Shown: in pieces, positions 26,602-35,542 of the stretch
Numbering within the stretch: position 1 is the first letter of the stretch
How the letters are laid out: each line of letters starts with the position of its first letter
Assembly (NCBI RefSeq): GCF_018614615.1
Contig: NZ_JAGGOK010000070.1
Coordinates: 62,001 to 126,000, forward strand
Direction of reading: 5' to 3'
DNA length: 64,000 bases
Source of the DNA: Streptomyces sp. ISL-100
GTDB taxonomy: Bacteria > Actinomycetota > Actinomycetes > Streptomycetales > Streptomycetaceae
Position numbers and translations under genes: made by a program
The notes under the pieces: model-generated
Databases searched by the model: none
What the model was told of the DNA's origin: nothing
What the model saw: the letters and a program-made list of their open reading frames with translations, nothing else

Positions 26602-27086
26602 TCAGTCCGGAAGGGGGCTGCCACAGCGTGCGCAGTACCGGGCGCCCTGTTCGGTGGCCAACCGCCCGCAGTCGGGGCAGACCTGGGGGAGCAGACAGGC
26701 GGCTTCGCCCCCTTCGGCGGAGATCGGCGCCACTCCGAGGCCGGGCCGCCGGGTATGGACCGTCAGGTACGTCATCCCGTCCGGTCCGGCGGTCAGCGAG
26801 CGTCGCGAGCCCCGCGCCAGCCAGACGGCCGAGTGCAGCGTCACCGGATGGGCCTCGGCGCCGGTGCCGAGTCGGCCGCTGCCTTGGACGACGACCATCA
26901 GGACATCGAGGGCGGGTTCGGTGTGCTCCGCGATGACACCGCGGGCTGAAGGCGGATGAGATTGGCGTCCAGACCGCGCTGGGCCCCGGTCAGCCGCCAC
27001 AGCGCGCCGGCCGCGTCGGCAGGAGCTTCGGCCATCGCTGTCTCAAGATCGGTCACGGCCCCGGCGAAGGGGGAGTGCCCCGTCAT
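26602..27086 (-). pseudogene. Frameshifted cupin with C-terminal zinc ribbon
   Basis: The first 45 codons read from ATG 27086 (AAAGAGG six bases upstream): MTGHSPFAGAVTDLETAMAE, then TGAQRGLDANLIRLQP. After RLQP the cupin continues only in the next frame (GVIAEHTEPALDVLMVVVQG, VTLHSAVWLARGSRR). The C-terminus carries a zinc ribbon CPDCGRLATEQGARYCARCG. One base lost or gained near 26941-26947, around the GCGGG run, restores a single cupin. It is therefore a broken gene or a sequencing error in a short G/C run. Confidence 0.75.
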
Positions 27087-27368
27087 GTCCATCCTCTTTC
27101 GCGTCTCTTGTCCGACCACTTCAGCGCCTTCCAGAACAATTCTTCCGGCCGGCAACCGGCTCGACCGACCCGGTCCATTCCCTCGCAAACCTGAGCGATA
27201 AGGTCTTAGGCGATTGCGTCGGCCGAACCAGGACACGGGCGCAAGGGCGGGGCCGACTGTCGATCACAGTACTGCGCGCAGTTCGCCCGCTCCGACCCTG
27301 CGATCCTCCGATTCTCAGACTTTGCCCCCTGCCCGGCCGCCGGCCGCCCTGCCCCGGAAACACCTCAC

Positions 27369-27923
27369 ATGAGTATCGACGCTGCCCTGCGTCCCGAACC
27401 CGCCCAAGCCGCCCCTGAGGCGCCTCGCCGACGTAAGGCGGCCGGCCGTGCTCCGGCCCGGCCCACCCCGGCGACCGCCTTCCACAGCATCAGCGCCGTG
27501 ACAGCCGTCCTGCTGGGACTCGTCGCGATCGGCGCGGTGATTCACGAACCAGTGCTGATACCCCCGCTGGCCGCCAGCGCGGCCCTCGTACACAGCGCAC
27601 CCGCCCTACCGCTGGCCCAACCCCGCAGCGTGGTCATCGGCCACCTGCTCGGCACCGCCGTCGGTTACGGCGTAGGGGCAGCAGCGGGCAGCAGCGCATG
27701 GGCCGCTGCCGTGGCGGCCGGTGTCACGCTGGCCCTGATGATGGCCGCCCGCACGCCCCACTCACCCGCCTGCGCCACCGCCGTCGTCATCGTGCTCCAG
27801 ACTCCCGCGCCCGCCCGGTTCATCCCCCTCGTGTTCGGGGCCACCGTCCTCCTCGTTGTGACGGGTTACGCCGCCTCACGCATCCGCCGCACCGCACTGA
27901 GGTACCCCGCCTACTGGTGGTGA
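27369..27923 (+). CDS. HPP family membrane protein
   Basis: Integral membrane protein of 184 residues, start ATG 27369. A basic, proline-rich N-terminus (RRRKAAGRAPARPTP) is followed by four hydrophobic segments. Conserved family features are LAQPRSVVIGHLLGTAVGYG and ARTPHSPACATAVVI. HPP proteins have been linked to nitrite or nitrogen metabolism in plants and cyanobacteria. A role here is unproven. Confidence 0.8.
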   Translation: MSIDAALRPEPAQAAPEAPRRRKAAGRAPARPTPATAFHSISAVTAVLLGLVAIGAVIHEPVLIPPLAASAALVHSAPALPLAQPRSVVIGHLLGTAVGYGVGAAAGSSAWAAAVAAGVTLALMMAARTPHSPACATAVVIVLQTPAPARFIPLVFGATVLLVVTGYAASRIRRTALRYPAYWW

Positions 27924-28011
27924 CCGCGGAACAGAACGGCATCGTCGGGCGCGACCAGGAAGATCCACCCTTCGGGGCAACGTCCGGCCGTCAGGCAGCG
28001 TCCTTCTGGGC

Positions 28012-28491
28012 GTGATCGAACTTATCGACCCCAGCAGCCCTGACGGCCCCTCCAGCCCCGACGACCACGAAGAGACCGTGCGGCCCGGCCCGTGGTGGCG
28101 TCATGCCTTGTGGGTGGCGGGCATCACCGTCCTCGGTGTGGGGGCGGGCTGGGCGGGCGCCTTCTTCCGTATCGGCCCCGAGGAATACGGGCTGCCGTCC
28201 GCTGCTCCGGGGGAAATCTGGCCGTATCTGCTCGCCTGGACTGCGAGCGGCCTGGCGGTGGCAGCCGTGCTGCGGGCTGTCGCCGCCAGGGTGCCGGTCT
28301 ACGCCGTGGGGCGGATCGCAGCCGTGCTCACCGCCCTGGGAACCCGGGTCTCGCTGGGCTGGCGGCCGGAAGCACCGGTGCTGGCTGCGATGGCCGCGGC
28401 CGCGCTCACGGTGGCGGCCATCTGGTGCGCTATGGCGCTGCGCTCCCCCTCCCGTGGCGACCGCGAAAGGCGAGTTGCCTCCAGCGCCTGA
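28012..28491 (+). CDS. Hypothetical membrane protein
   Basis: 159 residues from GTG 28012. An acidic N-terminus is followed by four hydrophobic segments (HALWVAGITVLGVGAGWAGA, IWPYLLAWTASGLAVAAVLR, YAVGRIAAVLTALGTRVSLG, VLAAMAAAALTVAAIWCAMA) and a basic tail. I recognise no family. The start has no strong ribosome binding site. It is in the same direction as the HPP gene, 88 bases away, but does not overlap it. Confidence 0.55.
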   Translation: MIELIDPSSPDGPSSPDDHEETVRPGPWWRHALWVAGITVLGVGAGWAGAFFRIGPEEYGLPSAAPGEIWPYLLAWTASGLAVAAVLRAVAARVPVYAVGRIAAVLTALGTRVSLGWRPEAPVLAAMAAAALTVAAIWCAMALRSPSRGDRERRVASSA

Positions 28492-28537
28492 GCGGGGCCT
28501 GATCAGAAGTTCTACGGCTTGGCGGTGTTCCGGTTCG

Positions 28538-31300
28538 CTACGTCTGCGCCATGAGCCGCAACATCGCCGTGTCGTACCGTGCTCGCAGCCCCACATCCGC
28601 CGACACCCGCAGAAGCGCGCCCAGCGCCCGTACCGTGCCCTCGTCGTAGCCGAACGACTCCGCCTCCCGCGCCGCGCCCTCGAGGCGCCGGATGCCCTCG
28701 GCCTCGTCACCCATCCCCAGCAGTGCCTCCCCGGCCGCCGTGAGCAACAGCACCCGGGTCGCTGCCGCGGACTCCTGGGGGTTGTCGAGGGCAAGCGCGG
28801 TGGTGGACGTGTCGAGGGCCGACTGCCATTGCCGGGTGTCCAGTTGGCGCCGGGCGAGGTGGTACAGGGCCAGCCGCTCGGTGTGCCGGTCGCCGGCACT
28901 GCGAGCCAGTTCGGCCGCCTGTGCGCATCCCTCGGCCGCTTCCTCCGGGCTGCCGAGCGCCGCTTGGGCCAGCGAAAGATTGACCAGCGCGGTCGCCTTG
29001 CCGCGCAGATCACCGGCCACGGCGGCGAGCGCCGGGGCGGCCTCCAGGTGGACCAGCGCCTCCTCCGTGCGGCCCTCTTCGGTCAGGATCCATCCGAGCA
29101 GGGCCAGTACCCGCGACTCGGCGCGGGCGTCGGCATCGGCCCGTGCCGCCTCAAGTGCCCTTTCCAGCAAGGGAGTCCAACCGTCCAGCACCCGCCACAC
29201 CATCTGCGGCCACAGCGCCAGGACGATCCGCCAAGTCCTGCTGTGCAGTCCGGCGGCTTGCGCCGCGGCCGCCGCCAGGGTCAGGTCGTCACGCTCGGCC
29301 GCGTACCACGCCATGGCCTGTTCACGGTCCGCGAACTCCCGTACCGCCTCCGGCGGACGAAAGTCCGCAGGCAGCGCGAAGCACGACTCGTCGCCGGGCT
29401 CGGCCGCGTGGGCGGCGGCCAGGGCGGTGGCCACACTGTGGTCGAGTACGCGGACGAGGGCGTCGGGCCCGGCGTCCAGGCCGCGCGCGTACAGCCGTAC
29501 GAGATCGTGCAGCGTCCAGCGCCCCGGCGCGGTCCGCGTGACGAGGTGCGCCGCCGTCAGCTTCTCCAGCGCGGCCTCGGCCGTGGCCGGATCCGTACCG
29601 GCGAGGGCCGCCGCCGTGTACCGGTCGACGTGCGTGCCCGGGTGGCGGCCGAGATGCGCGAAGTGGTGCGCGGCGTCGACGGGCAGCCGGCGCACGGTGA
29701 GCCGCAGCGCTGCCCGTACGCCCGTGTCCTCCACGTCCAGCAGGCTCAGACGGCGTGACTCGTCGGACAGTTCGGCGCTCATCGCGCTCAGGGACCAGTC
29801 CGGCTGATCCGCAAGTCTGGCGGCGGTCACGCGCAGCGCGAGGGGAAGCCCGCCGCACAACTCGGCCAGGCGCCGGGCGGCCACCGCCTCCGTGAGCACC
29901 CGCTCCTTGCCGAGCACCGCGGCGAGCAGGGCGGTGCTGTCCTGCGGTTCGAGTACGTCCACGGGCACGGGACGGGCGGCATCCGAGGCGATCAGGCCGC
30001 GCAGCCGGTACCGGCTGGTGACCACGGTGACGCACCGGGCGCCGCCGGGCAGCAGCTCTCTGACCTGCTCGCTGCCGCGCGCATTGTCGAGTACGACGAG
30101 GAGCTGACGATCAGCGGCAAGGGACCGGAACAGCGCGGAGGCACCGTTCGTCGACTCCGGGATCCGCCGCGGCGCGACCCCCAGCGCCAGCAGGAACTCG
30201 CGCAGCACTTCGAGATGGGCCGGCTCTCCCGTATCGCTGAAGCCGCGCAGGTCGGCGTAGAGCAGACCGCCGGGAAATCCGGCGCGGTTGCGGTGTGCCC
30301 AGTGCACCACGAGCGCTGTTTTGCCCACTCCCGCCGGCCCGGTGACCAGGCACACGGGTGCTTCGCCGGCGGCGGCCCGGGACAGTGCGGTGAGTTCGGC
30401 GGCGCGTCCGTGGAAGCCGCGCGGCATGCGCGGCAGCAAGTCGACCGTGGCTTTGGGCGCGGAGGCCGACGGCCCGTGGGCGGTGGCGGGAACGGGTGGC
30501 GGGACCGGAGCCGGCGCTTGTGCCGCACCGTAGCCTTCCCCTCCCTCCCCACCCTCCACACCCTCCCCGCGCAGCGCCACCGCGTACGCGTCCGCCAGTT
30601 CACGGCCCGGATCGACGCCCAGTTCGTCGGCGAGCAGTCGCCGGGTGCGGTGGAACCAGTCGAGCGCCTCCGAGCGGCGCCCCGCACGCTGAAGTGCCCT
30701 CATGAGCCCGGCGGACAGCGATTCGCGCAGCGGATGGTCACCTGCCTCCGCGCGCAGCACGGCCGCGGCCCGAGCGTGCTCACCCAACCGCGCGTAAGCT
30801 GCGGCCAGCGATTCCACGGAGGCCAGCCGAAGCTCCTCCAGCGCGTGCGCGGCCGCCTGCAGTGGCGGGCTCGGATACACGCCGGTCAGCGCGGGCCCCT
30901 GCCACAGCGACAGCGCCTCCTGATACATCGCCACGGCGTCGGCGGGCGCACGCTGACCGCGGGCCAACGTCACCAGCTCTTCGAAGCGGTGGGCATCCAG
31001 CAAGGTCTCCGGCATCCGCAGGACGTACGCCGCGCCCTGAGTGACCAGTTCGACACCGTACATCTCGGCATCCGCACCGGCGAGCATGGCCCTCAGGCGC
31101 GACACATGGCCCTGGATGACACTGCGGGCACGCGGCGGCGGTTCGTGATCCCACAGCGTGGCCGTCAGGTGGCCCACCGGCACAGGGCAGTTGGGCCTCA
31201 GCAGCAGAGCGGCGAGGAGACTGCGCCGCTTGGCGGGACCGAGTGGCAGTTCGCCGGTCTCGGTGGCGACGGAAACCGCTCCGAGCAGCCGGAACTCCAC
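28538..31300 (-). CDS. SARP-type regulator with AfsR-like NB-ARC and TPR domains
   Basis: AfsR/DnrI/RedD-family transcriptional activator, 920 residues, starting at GTG 31300 with AAGGAG eight bases before. Order: an OmpR-like winged-helix DNA-binding domain (about 1-95, GAVSVATETGELPLGPAKRR), a bacterial transcriptional activation domain (about 100-250, FEELVTLARGQRAPADAVAM), an NB-ARC ATPase from about 310 (Walker A GPAGVGKTALVV near 320; RNBS-like LLVVLDNARGSEQVRELLPG), and C-terminal TPR repeats (about 600-910; LALLGWILTEEGRTEEALVH). It resembles AfsR in layout. Such proteins usually control secondary metabolism, but the nearest genes are not a biosynthetic cluster. No kinase partner is seen. 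Confidence 0.88.
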   Translation of the reverse strand: MEFRLLGAVSVATETGELPLGPAKRRSLLAALLLRPNCPVPVGHLTATLWDHEPPPRARSVIQGHVSRLRAMLAGADAEMYGVELVTQGAAYVLRMPETLLDAHRFEELVTLARGQRAPADAVAMYQEALSLWQGPALTGVYPSPPLQAAAHALEELRLASVESLAAAYARLGEHARAAAVLRAEAGDHPLRESLSAGLMRALQRAGRRSEALDWFHRTRRLLADELGVDPGRELADAYAVALRGEGVEGGEGGEGYGAAQAPAPVPPPVPATAHGPSASAPKATVDLLPRMPRGFHGRAAELTALSRAAAGEAPVCLVTGPAGVGKTALVVHWAHRNRAGFPGGLLYADLRGFSDTGEPAHLEVLREFLLALGVAPRRIPESTNGASALFRSLAADRQLLVVLDNARGSEQVRELLPGGARCVTVVTSRYRLRGLIASDAARPVPVDVLEPQDSTALLAAVLGKERVLTEAVAARRLAELCGGLPLALRVTAARLADQPDWSLSAMSAELSDESRRLSLLDVEDTGVRAALRLTVRRLPVDAAHHFAHLGRHPGTHVDRYTAAALAGTDPATAEAALEKLTAAHLVTRTAPGRWTLHDLVRLYARGLDAGPDALVRVLDHSVATALAAAHAAEPGDESCFALPADFRPPEAVREFADREQAMAWYAAERDDLTLAAAAAQAAGLHSRTWRIVLALWPQMVWRVLDGWTPLLERALEAARADADARAESRVLALLGWILTEEGRTEEALVHLEAAPALAAVAGDLRGKATALVNLSLAQAALGSPEEAAEGCAQAAELARSAGDRHTERLALYHLARRQLDTRQWQSALDTSTTALALDNPQESAAATRVLLLTAAGEALLGMGDEAEGIRRLEGAAREAESFGYDEGTVRALGALLRVSADVGLRARYDTAMLRLMAQT

Positions 31301-31550
31301 TGGTGCAACTCCTTCTGGGGGAAAGAGCCAGATTACCGGAGGTGTGTGCGGCGAACGTGCCGGGTGCCCGCGGGATCACTTCGGGTCACGGTGGATCAGC
31401 CCGGCGCCGTCCTGGACCACCTTCACGGCCACGGCTCAGAGCGCGGGCAGCGGCCTACGTCGACGAGCCGACAGGAAGGTGGCCCGCGACGGCCGCCCAG
31501 CCTGTTGAATGGCAGGCCGGAACTTCAACGCACGAGGTGACGGAGCAGCC

Positions 31551-31970
31551 ATGGGCGAGACTGAGACTGAGAACACGCGACTGATGCAGGACATCTTTGC
31601 CGGGCTGGCGGAAGGGAACGGCCGGCCCCTCGCCGAGAGCCTCGCCGACGATTTCCACTGGACGATCATCGGCTCGACGCAATGGTCCGGGACCTACGAG
31701 GGCAAACAAGCCGTCCTGAACGAGCTCTTTCGACCGCTGCTCGCCCAATTCGCGGACACGTACACGAACACCCCACAACGTTTCATAGCTGCTGGCGATT
31801 ATGTTGTCGTGGAGTGCAAAGGACGCGCCACAACCACGGAGGGGAAGCCCTACCACAACACGTACTGCTGGGTTTGCCACATCAAGGATGGAAAGTTGCA
31901 GGCACTGACCGAGTACTGCGACACCGACCTGATAGCAAGAACGCTTGGGAAACCTGGCGACATGAACTGA
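31551..31970 (+). CDS. SnoaL-like (NTF2-fold) protein
   Basis: 139 residues from ATG 31551, GGAG six bases upstream; an earlier in-frame start at 31509 is less likely. The sequence has the SnoaL/NTF2 shape: LMQDIFAGLAEGNGRPLAES, DDFHWTIIGSTQWSGTYEGK, VVVECKGRATTTEGKPYHNT, and HIKDGKLQALTEYCDT. Function is unknown; related proteins are ketosteroid isomerase-like or bind small ligands. A damaged gene follows at 31987, probably once translated from the same message. Confidence 0.8.
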   Translation: MGETETENTRLMQDIFAGLAEGNGRPLAESLADDFHWTIIGSTQWSGTYEGKQAVLNELFRPLLAQFADTYTNTPQRFIAAGDYVVVECKGRATTTEGKPYHNTYCWVCHIKDGKLQALTEYCDTDLIARTLGKPGDMN

Positions 31971-31986
31971 AGGCGGCAACCGTCCG

Positions 31987-32298
31987 ATGACAAGCGCCGA
32001 CTGGGTCACGATCGCGGCCTACGAAAACCTGCCGGGTTGCCTCCGGCCGATGGTGGCTGCGCGCGCTTGACTGCGAGACCGCGGCATCGACTGGATGCCC
32101 TTCGACCAGGATGAGATCCGCTGGGGCCTGGCCTGCGGTATCGGTTCTGACGGGCACTGGCACGGCTGGTTCGACGTCCGTGTCCACCCCGACGCTCTGC
32201 GTCGGCTGGGCCTCCACCCCGACCAGCCGCTCTCGGAAGTTACTACTCCTTCTCCACCTGGTTGGTGGCATGCCGCAGCTGAGCGCCAGGCTCACTGA
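31987..32298 (+). pseudogene. Gene interrupted by an in-frame TGA
   Basis: From ATG 31987 the frame reads 27 codons to TGA at 32068-32070 (VTIAAYENLPGCLRPMVAAR before the stop). It then continues in the same frame as LRDRGIDWMPFDQDEIRWGL, SDGHWHGWFDVRVHPDALRR, to a stop at 32298. The two halves read as one small protein of about 100 residues. A stretch of six extra bases around GCTTGA would explain the stop. Alternatively only the 67-codon part from ATG 32095 is expressed. The family is unknown. Confidence 0.55.
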
Positions 32299-32647
32299 CG
32301 GAGCTTGGGCCGGCGGTCCAGGTGGTCCTGTAGTACTTCAGCCGTTCGTCTTCTGCGACCAGCCGCATGCCCACAGCGGTCATGACGTGCTGGGACGCAA
32401 TGTTGTCGTGGTCCGTGTCGCCCTTCACGCAGGTGATGCCGCGTGAGCGGGCGAACGCCAGCAGGGCGCGGCGCGACTCGGAGGCGTATCCCTTGCCTTG
32501 TGCTGACGGGATCAGGCCGTATCCGATCGTGACACTGCCGCTGTGGTCGGGAGGGCTGTGGAAGCCCAGGCCGCCGATCGCGTGCTCGTCGTCGCGGCGC
32601 CGGATCTCATAGGAGCCGAAAGGCTGGGGGTGGCTCTCTTCTCTGAG
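32243..32647 (-). pseudogene. 5'-truncated GNAT acetyltransferase
   Basis: The frame is open from 32647 (just below TGA at 32648-32650) to the stop at 32243. It reads FGSYEIRRRDDEHAIGGLGF, GSVTIGYGLIPSAQGKGYAS, VKGDTDHDNIASQHVMTAVG and MRLVAEDERLKYYRTTW. These are the acetyl-CoA-binding strands and motif of a RimJ/RimL-type N-acetyltransferase. The N-terminal 60 or so residues are missing and no start codon is well placed. A GTG at 32428 would yield only 61 residues. It is most likely a remnant; its far end runs into the preceding damaged gene. Confidence 0.6.
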
Positions 32648-32720
32648 TCACTCGCACCGTCGAGGGGCGCGAGCGCTTTCCTGCGGCTCGGAGGAGGCCG
32701 TCCCACGCCCCGTTCCGGAT

Positions 32721-32736
32721 GTTCGAAATACCGGAC
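32721..32736 (+). promoter_or_regulatory. Distal copy of a GTCCGGTAT-type site before the arabinofuranosidase
   Basis: GTTCGAAATACCGGAC. Its complement, GTCCGGTATTTCGAAC, matches the site at 32907 at 14 of 16 bases. The copies are in inverted orientation, 186 bases apart. The semi-palindromic form is GTYCGGKATMCCGRAC-like. Confidence 0.5.
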
Positions 32737-32906
32737 GCCGCACGCACCTTCGAACGGACCGTAAAGTCGAACATCACGCGCGTCAACGGTTCGCGCACGC
32801 TCTCGTCAATTTCCCGGCCGCCGCGTTTGGCGCACCGGACGTGCCTGCCAGGCCATTGACCTCCGGATCCGGGCCGACTTACCGTCTGTCCGGGCAATCG
32901 TTCAAC

Positions 32907-32922
32907 GTCCGGTATCCCGAAC
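32907..32922 (+). promoter_or_regulatory. Proximal copy of a GTCCGGTAT-type site before the arabinofuranosidase
   Basis: GTCCGGTATCCCGAAC lies 15 bases before the GH51 start codon, downstream of a TTGACC hexamer (32856-32861). Bound protein here would block transcription or initiation. With the copy at 32721 it forms a candidate looped operator. The 290 bases from the GNAT remnant to the GH51 gene hold these two sites and no gene. Confidence 0.5.
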
Positions 32923-32937
32923 CTGGTTGAGGGAGTC

Positions 32938-34452
32938 ATGACCCGTTCCGCCCGCTTCACCCTGCACCCCGACTACACCGTCGGCGACGTGGATCCCCGG
33001 CTCTTCGGCTCCTTCGTCGAGCACCTCGGCCGCTGCGTCTACACCGGCATCCACGAGCCGGGCCACCCCTCGGCCGACGAAGAGGGGCTGCGTACGGACG
33101 TACTCGAACTGGTCCGTGAGCTGGGCGTCACGGCCGTGCGCTACCCCGGTGGCAACTTCGTGTCCGGCTACAAGTGGGAGGACTCCGTCGGTCCTGCCGA
33201 CGAACGGCCGCGCCGCCTCGATCTGGCCTGGCGGTCCACCGAGAGCAACCGCTTCGGGCTCAGCGAGTACATCGCCTTCCTGAAGAAGATCGGCCCGCAG
33301 GCCGAACCAATGATGGCGCTCAACCTCGGCACCCGGGGTGTGGCAGAGGCCCTGGAGCTCCAGGAGTACGCCAACCACCCGGCCGGCACGGCCCTTTCGG
33401 ACCTTCGGGCGGCCCACGGCGACAAGGACCCCTTCGGCATCAGGCTCTGGTGCCTCGGCAACGAAATGGACGGACCCTGGCAGACCGGCCACAAGACGGC
33501 CGAGGAGTACGGTCGCATCGCCGCCGAGACCGCCCGCGCGATGCGCCAGATCGACCCGTCCGTCGAGCTCGTCGCCTGCGGATCGTCCGGTCAGTCGATG
33601 GACACCTTCGCCGAGTGGGAGGCGAAGGTACTCGCCGAGACGTACGACCTCGTCGACTACATCTCGCTGCACGCCTATTACGAGGAACTCGACGGCGACC
33701 GCGACTCCTTCCTGGCGTCGGCCGTCGACATGGAGTCCTTCATCGAGAACGTCGTCGCGACCTGCGACCACGTCGGAGCACGGCTGAAGTCGAAGAAGAA
33801 GATCAACCTTTCCTTCGACGAGTGGAACGTCTGGTACCTCTCCAAGACCCAGCGCGAGGCCGAGGAGAACCCCCTCGACTGGCCCGAGGCGCCCCGCCTC
33901 CTGGAGGACAACTACTCCGTCACCGACGCCGTGGTCTTCGGCTCCCTGCTGATCGCGCTGCTGCGCCACGCGGACCGCGTCACCGTCGCCTGCCTCGCCC
34001 AGCTCGTCAATGTCATCGCGCCGATCCTGACGGAGCCGGGGGGCCCGGCCTGGCGGCAGACGACGTTCTTCCCCTTCGCGCAGGCGTCCCGGCACGGACG
34101 GGGGCGAGTGCTGGACGTGCGCGCGGACTCACCGACGTACGAGACGCGGAAGTACGGCGAGGTGTCTCTGCTGCACGCGACAGCGGTACGCGCGGACGAC
34201 GGCACCGTCACCGTCTTCGCGGTCAACCGCAGCCAGAGTGAGCCGCTGAAGCTCGAAGTGGCGCTCCAGGGACTTGGGTTGACATCGGTCTCGGAGCACA
34301 GCGCGCTGGCCGACGCGGACCCGGAGGCCCGGAACACTCTCGAGGATCCCGAGCGCGTCACCCCGCACGAGGCAACGGGCACGACGCTCCAGGGCGGCAC
34401 GCTGAGCACCACCCTGGAGCCGCTGTCCTGGAACGTGATCCGACTGGGCTGA
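32938..34452 (+). CDS. GH51 alpha-L-arabinofuranosidase
   Basis: Cytoplasmic (no signal peptide) retaining arabinofuranosidase of 504 residues, ATG 32938. The N-terminal strand TLHPDYTVGDVDPRLFGSFV and the early YPGGNFVSGYKWEDSVGP motif are characteristic of GH51. The acid/base Glu is in WCLGNEMDGPWQ (E176) and the nucleophile in SFDEWNVWY (E295). The C-terminal beta domain ends in LEPLSWNVIRLG. It would cleave terminal arabinose from arabino-oligosaccharides imported from hemicellulose or pectin. Its neighbours are pectin-degrading enzymes. A twin operator-like site precedes it. Confidence 0.93.
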   Translation: MTRSARFTLHPDYTVGDVDPRLFGSFVEHLGRCVYTGIHEPGHPSADEEGLRTDVLELVRELGVTAVRYPGGNFVSGYKWEDSVGPADERPRRLDLAWRSTESNRFGLSEYIAFLKKIGPQAEPMMALNLGTRGVAEALELQEYANHPAGTALSDLRAAHGDKDPFGIRLWCLGNEMDGPWQTGHKTAEEYGRIAAETARAMRQIDPSVELVACGSSGQSMDTFAEWEAKVLAETYDLVDYISLHAYYEELDGDRDSFLASAVDMESFIENVVATCDHVGARLKSKKKINLSFDEWNVWYLSKTQREAEENPLDWPEAPRLLEDNYSVTDAVVFGSLLIALLRHADRVTVACLAQLVNVIAPILTEPGGPAWRQTTFFPFAQASRHGRGRVLDVRADSPTYETRKYGEVSLLHATAVRADDGTVTVFAVNRSQSEPLKLEVALQGLGLTSVSEHSALADADPEARNTLEDPERVTPHEATGTTLQGGTLSTTLEPLSWNVIRLG

Positions 34453-34519
34453 GGGTCCCGCTCGGATCACCGGGGGAGGAGGGGGTAGGCCGGGTGCGAC
34501 CGGTCCACCCCCGGTCCCC

Positions 34520-35383
34520 TCACACAGAGGAAACCTGACGGGCCGGTATCACCTCGCCGGAGAGCGGCAGACCGAGCCCGGACACCGCCCGGGCGACCAG
34601 GCGGGACATCTCGGTGGCACCCTTCACCTGGAAGTGGGTGTTGTCCTGGATCCCGTTCGGGAAGTTGGGGTACTGACCCGGAGCCAGCCACAGGAAGATG
34701 CCCTTGGACGGCTCCACGCCGAGCCTTGTCAGGAAGACCCGGCTGAGCTCGGACAGGTCGACCAGCGGGGCCCTCTCCTCGGCTGCGACGGCGCGCGCGG
34801 CGTTCACGTACGCGGGGAAGGAGACGTTGAACTCGCCGGTCGACGTGTTGTAGGAGCGGCGGGAGACGGGCGTGACGACGATCGGTGTCGCGCCGCGTGC
34901 GCGAGTGGCCCTGATGTAGTCGTTGCGCAGGTACTCCTTGTAGTCCGCGGGTGAGGTGTAGCGGTCCGGGTTGCTGACGGTGGCGTCGTTGTGCCCGAAC
35001 TGCACGCACAGATAGTCGCCCGGCCGGATCGCCCGGTGGATGGCGGCCAGCCGCCCCTGCTCGATGAAGCTCCGCGAACTGCGCCCGCCTATGGCGTGGT
35101 TGGCGATCGTGACGTTCTGGGTGAAGAAGCCGGGGAGTGTCTGACCCCACCCTGCCTCGGGGTAGTAGCCCGCGCGGTACGTCTGCGCGGTGGAGTCACC
35201 GGCGATGTACACGGTCGCGGTCGCCGCTGCGCCGGTGGCGGTACGCCGGGACTCCGCGGCAGCGGTGCCGGGGAGATACAGGCCGGCGCCGGCGCCGAGC
35301 GAGGCGGCGGCACCGACGAGAAAGCGTCTGCGGCTCGTGGCAGTGATCGGAGCCGGGTTGTCGTTGTCGCCGCTGAGACCCAT
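34520..35383 (-). CDS. Secreted rhamnogalacturonan acetylesterase
   Basis: SGNH-family esterase of CE12 type, 287 residues, starting at ATG 35383 (GGAG seven bases upstream). A Tat signal SRRRFLVGAAASLGAGAGLY directs export. Catalytic blocks: VYIAGDSTAQTY (Ser64), the GGRSSRSFIEQGRL Gly block, FGHNDATVSN (Asn), and the Asp-His pair in QDNTHFQVKG (about D247/H250). The family removes acetyl groups from rhamnogalacturonan I, exposing it to lyases. It is divergent from the lyase gene, with 159 bases between starts for promoters. Confidence 0.9.
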   Translation of the reverse strand: MGLSGDNDNPAPITATSRRRFLVGAAASLGAGAGLYLPGTAAAESRRTATGAAATATVYIAGDSTAQTYRAGYYPEAGWGQTLPGFFTQNVTIANHAIGGRSSRSFIEQGRLAAIHRAIRPGDYLCVQFGHNDATVSNPDRYTSPADYKEYLRNDYIRATRARGATPIVVTPVSRRSYNTSTGEFNVSFPAYVNAARAVAAEERAPLVDLSELSRVFLTRLGVEPSKGIFLWLAPGQYPNFPNGIQDNTHFQVKGATEMSRLVARAVSGLGLPLSGEVIPARQVSSV

Positions 35384-35542
35384 ATGGCGCTCCTGACAGT
35401 GGGGGGTTGAAAGCGTCGAGCTCTTGTCGCCGCCGCCCGTGAATAGGTTGCAGGGCTCTCTGTACGAGTTTTTTGTTATCCGGGGGCCTTCCGGTACGTC
35501 TCCTGAACGTTTTGCGCCCCCCACGACAACAGGAGTCCCCTC

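Noticed and set aside
32068..32070. TGA as a selenocysteine codon
   Set aside because: No SECIS-like stem after the TGA and no selenoprotein family match.
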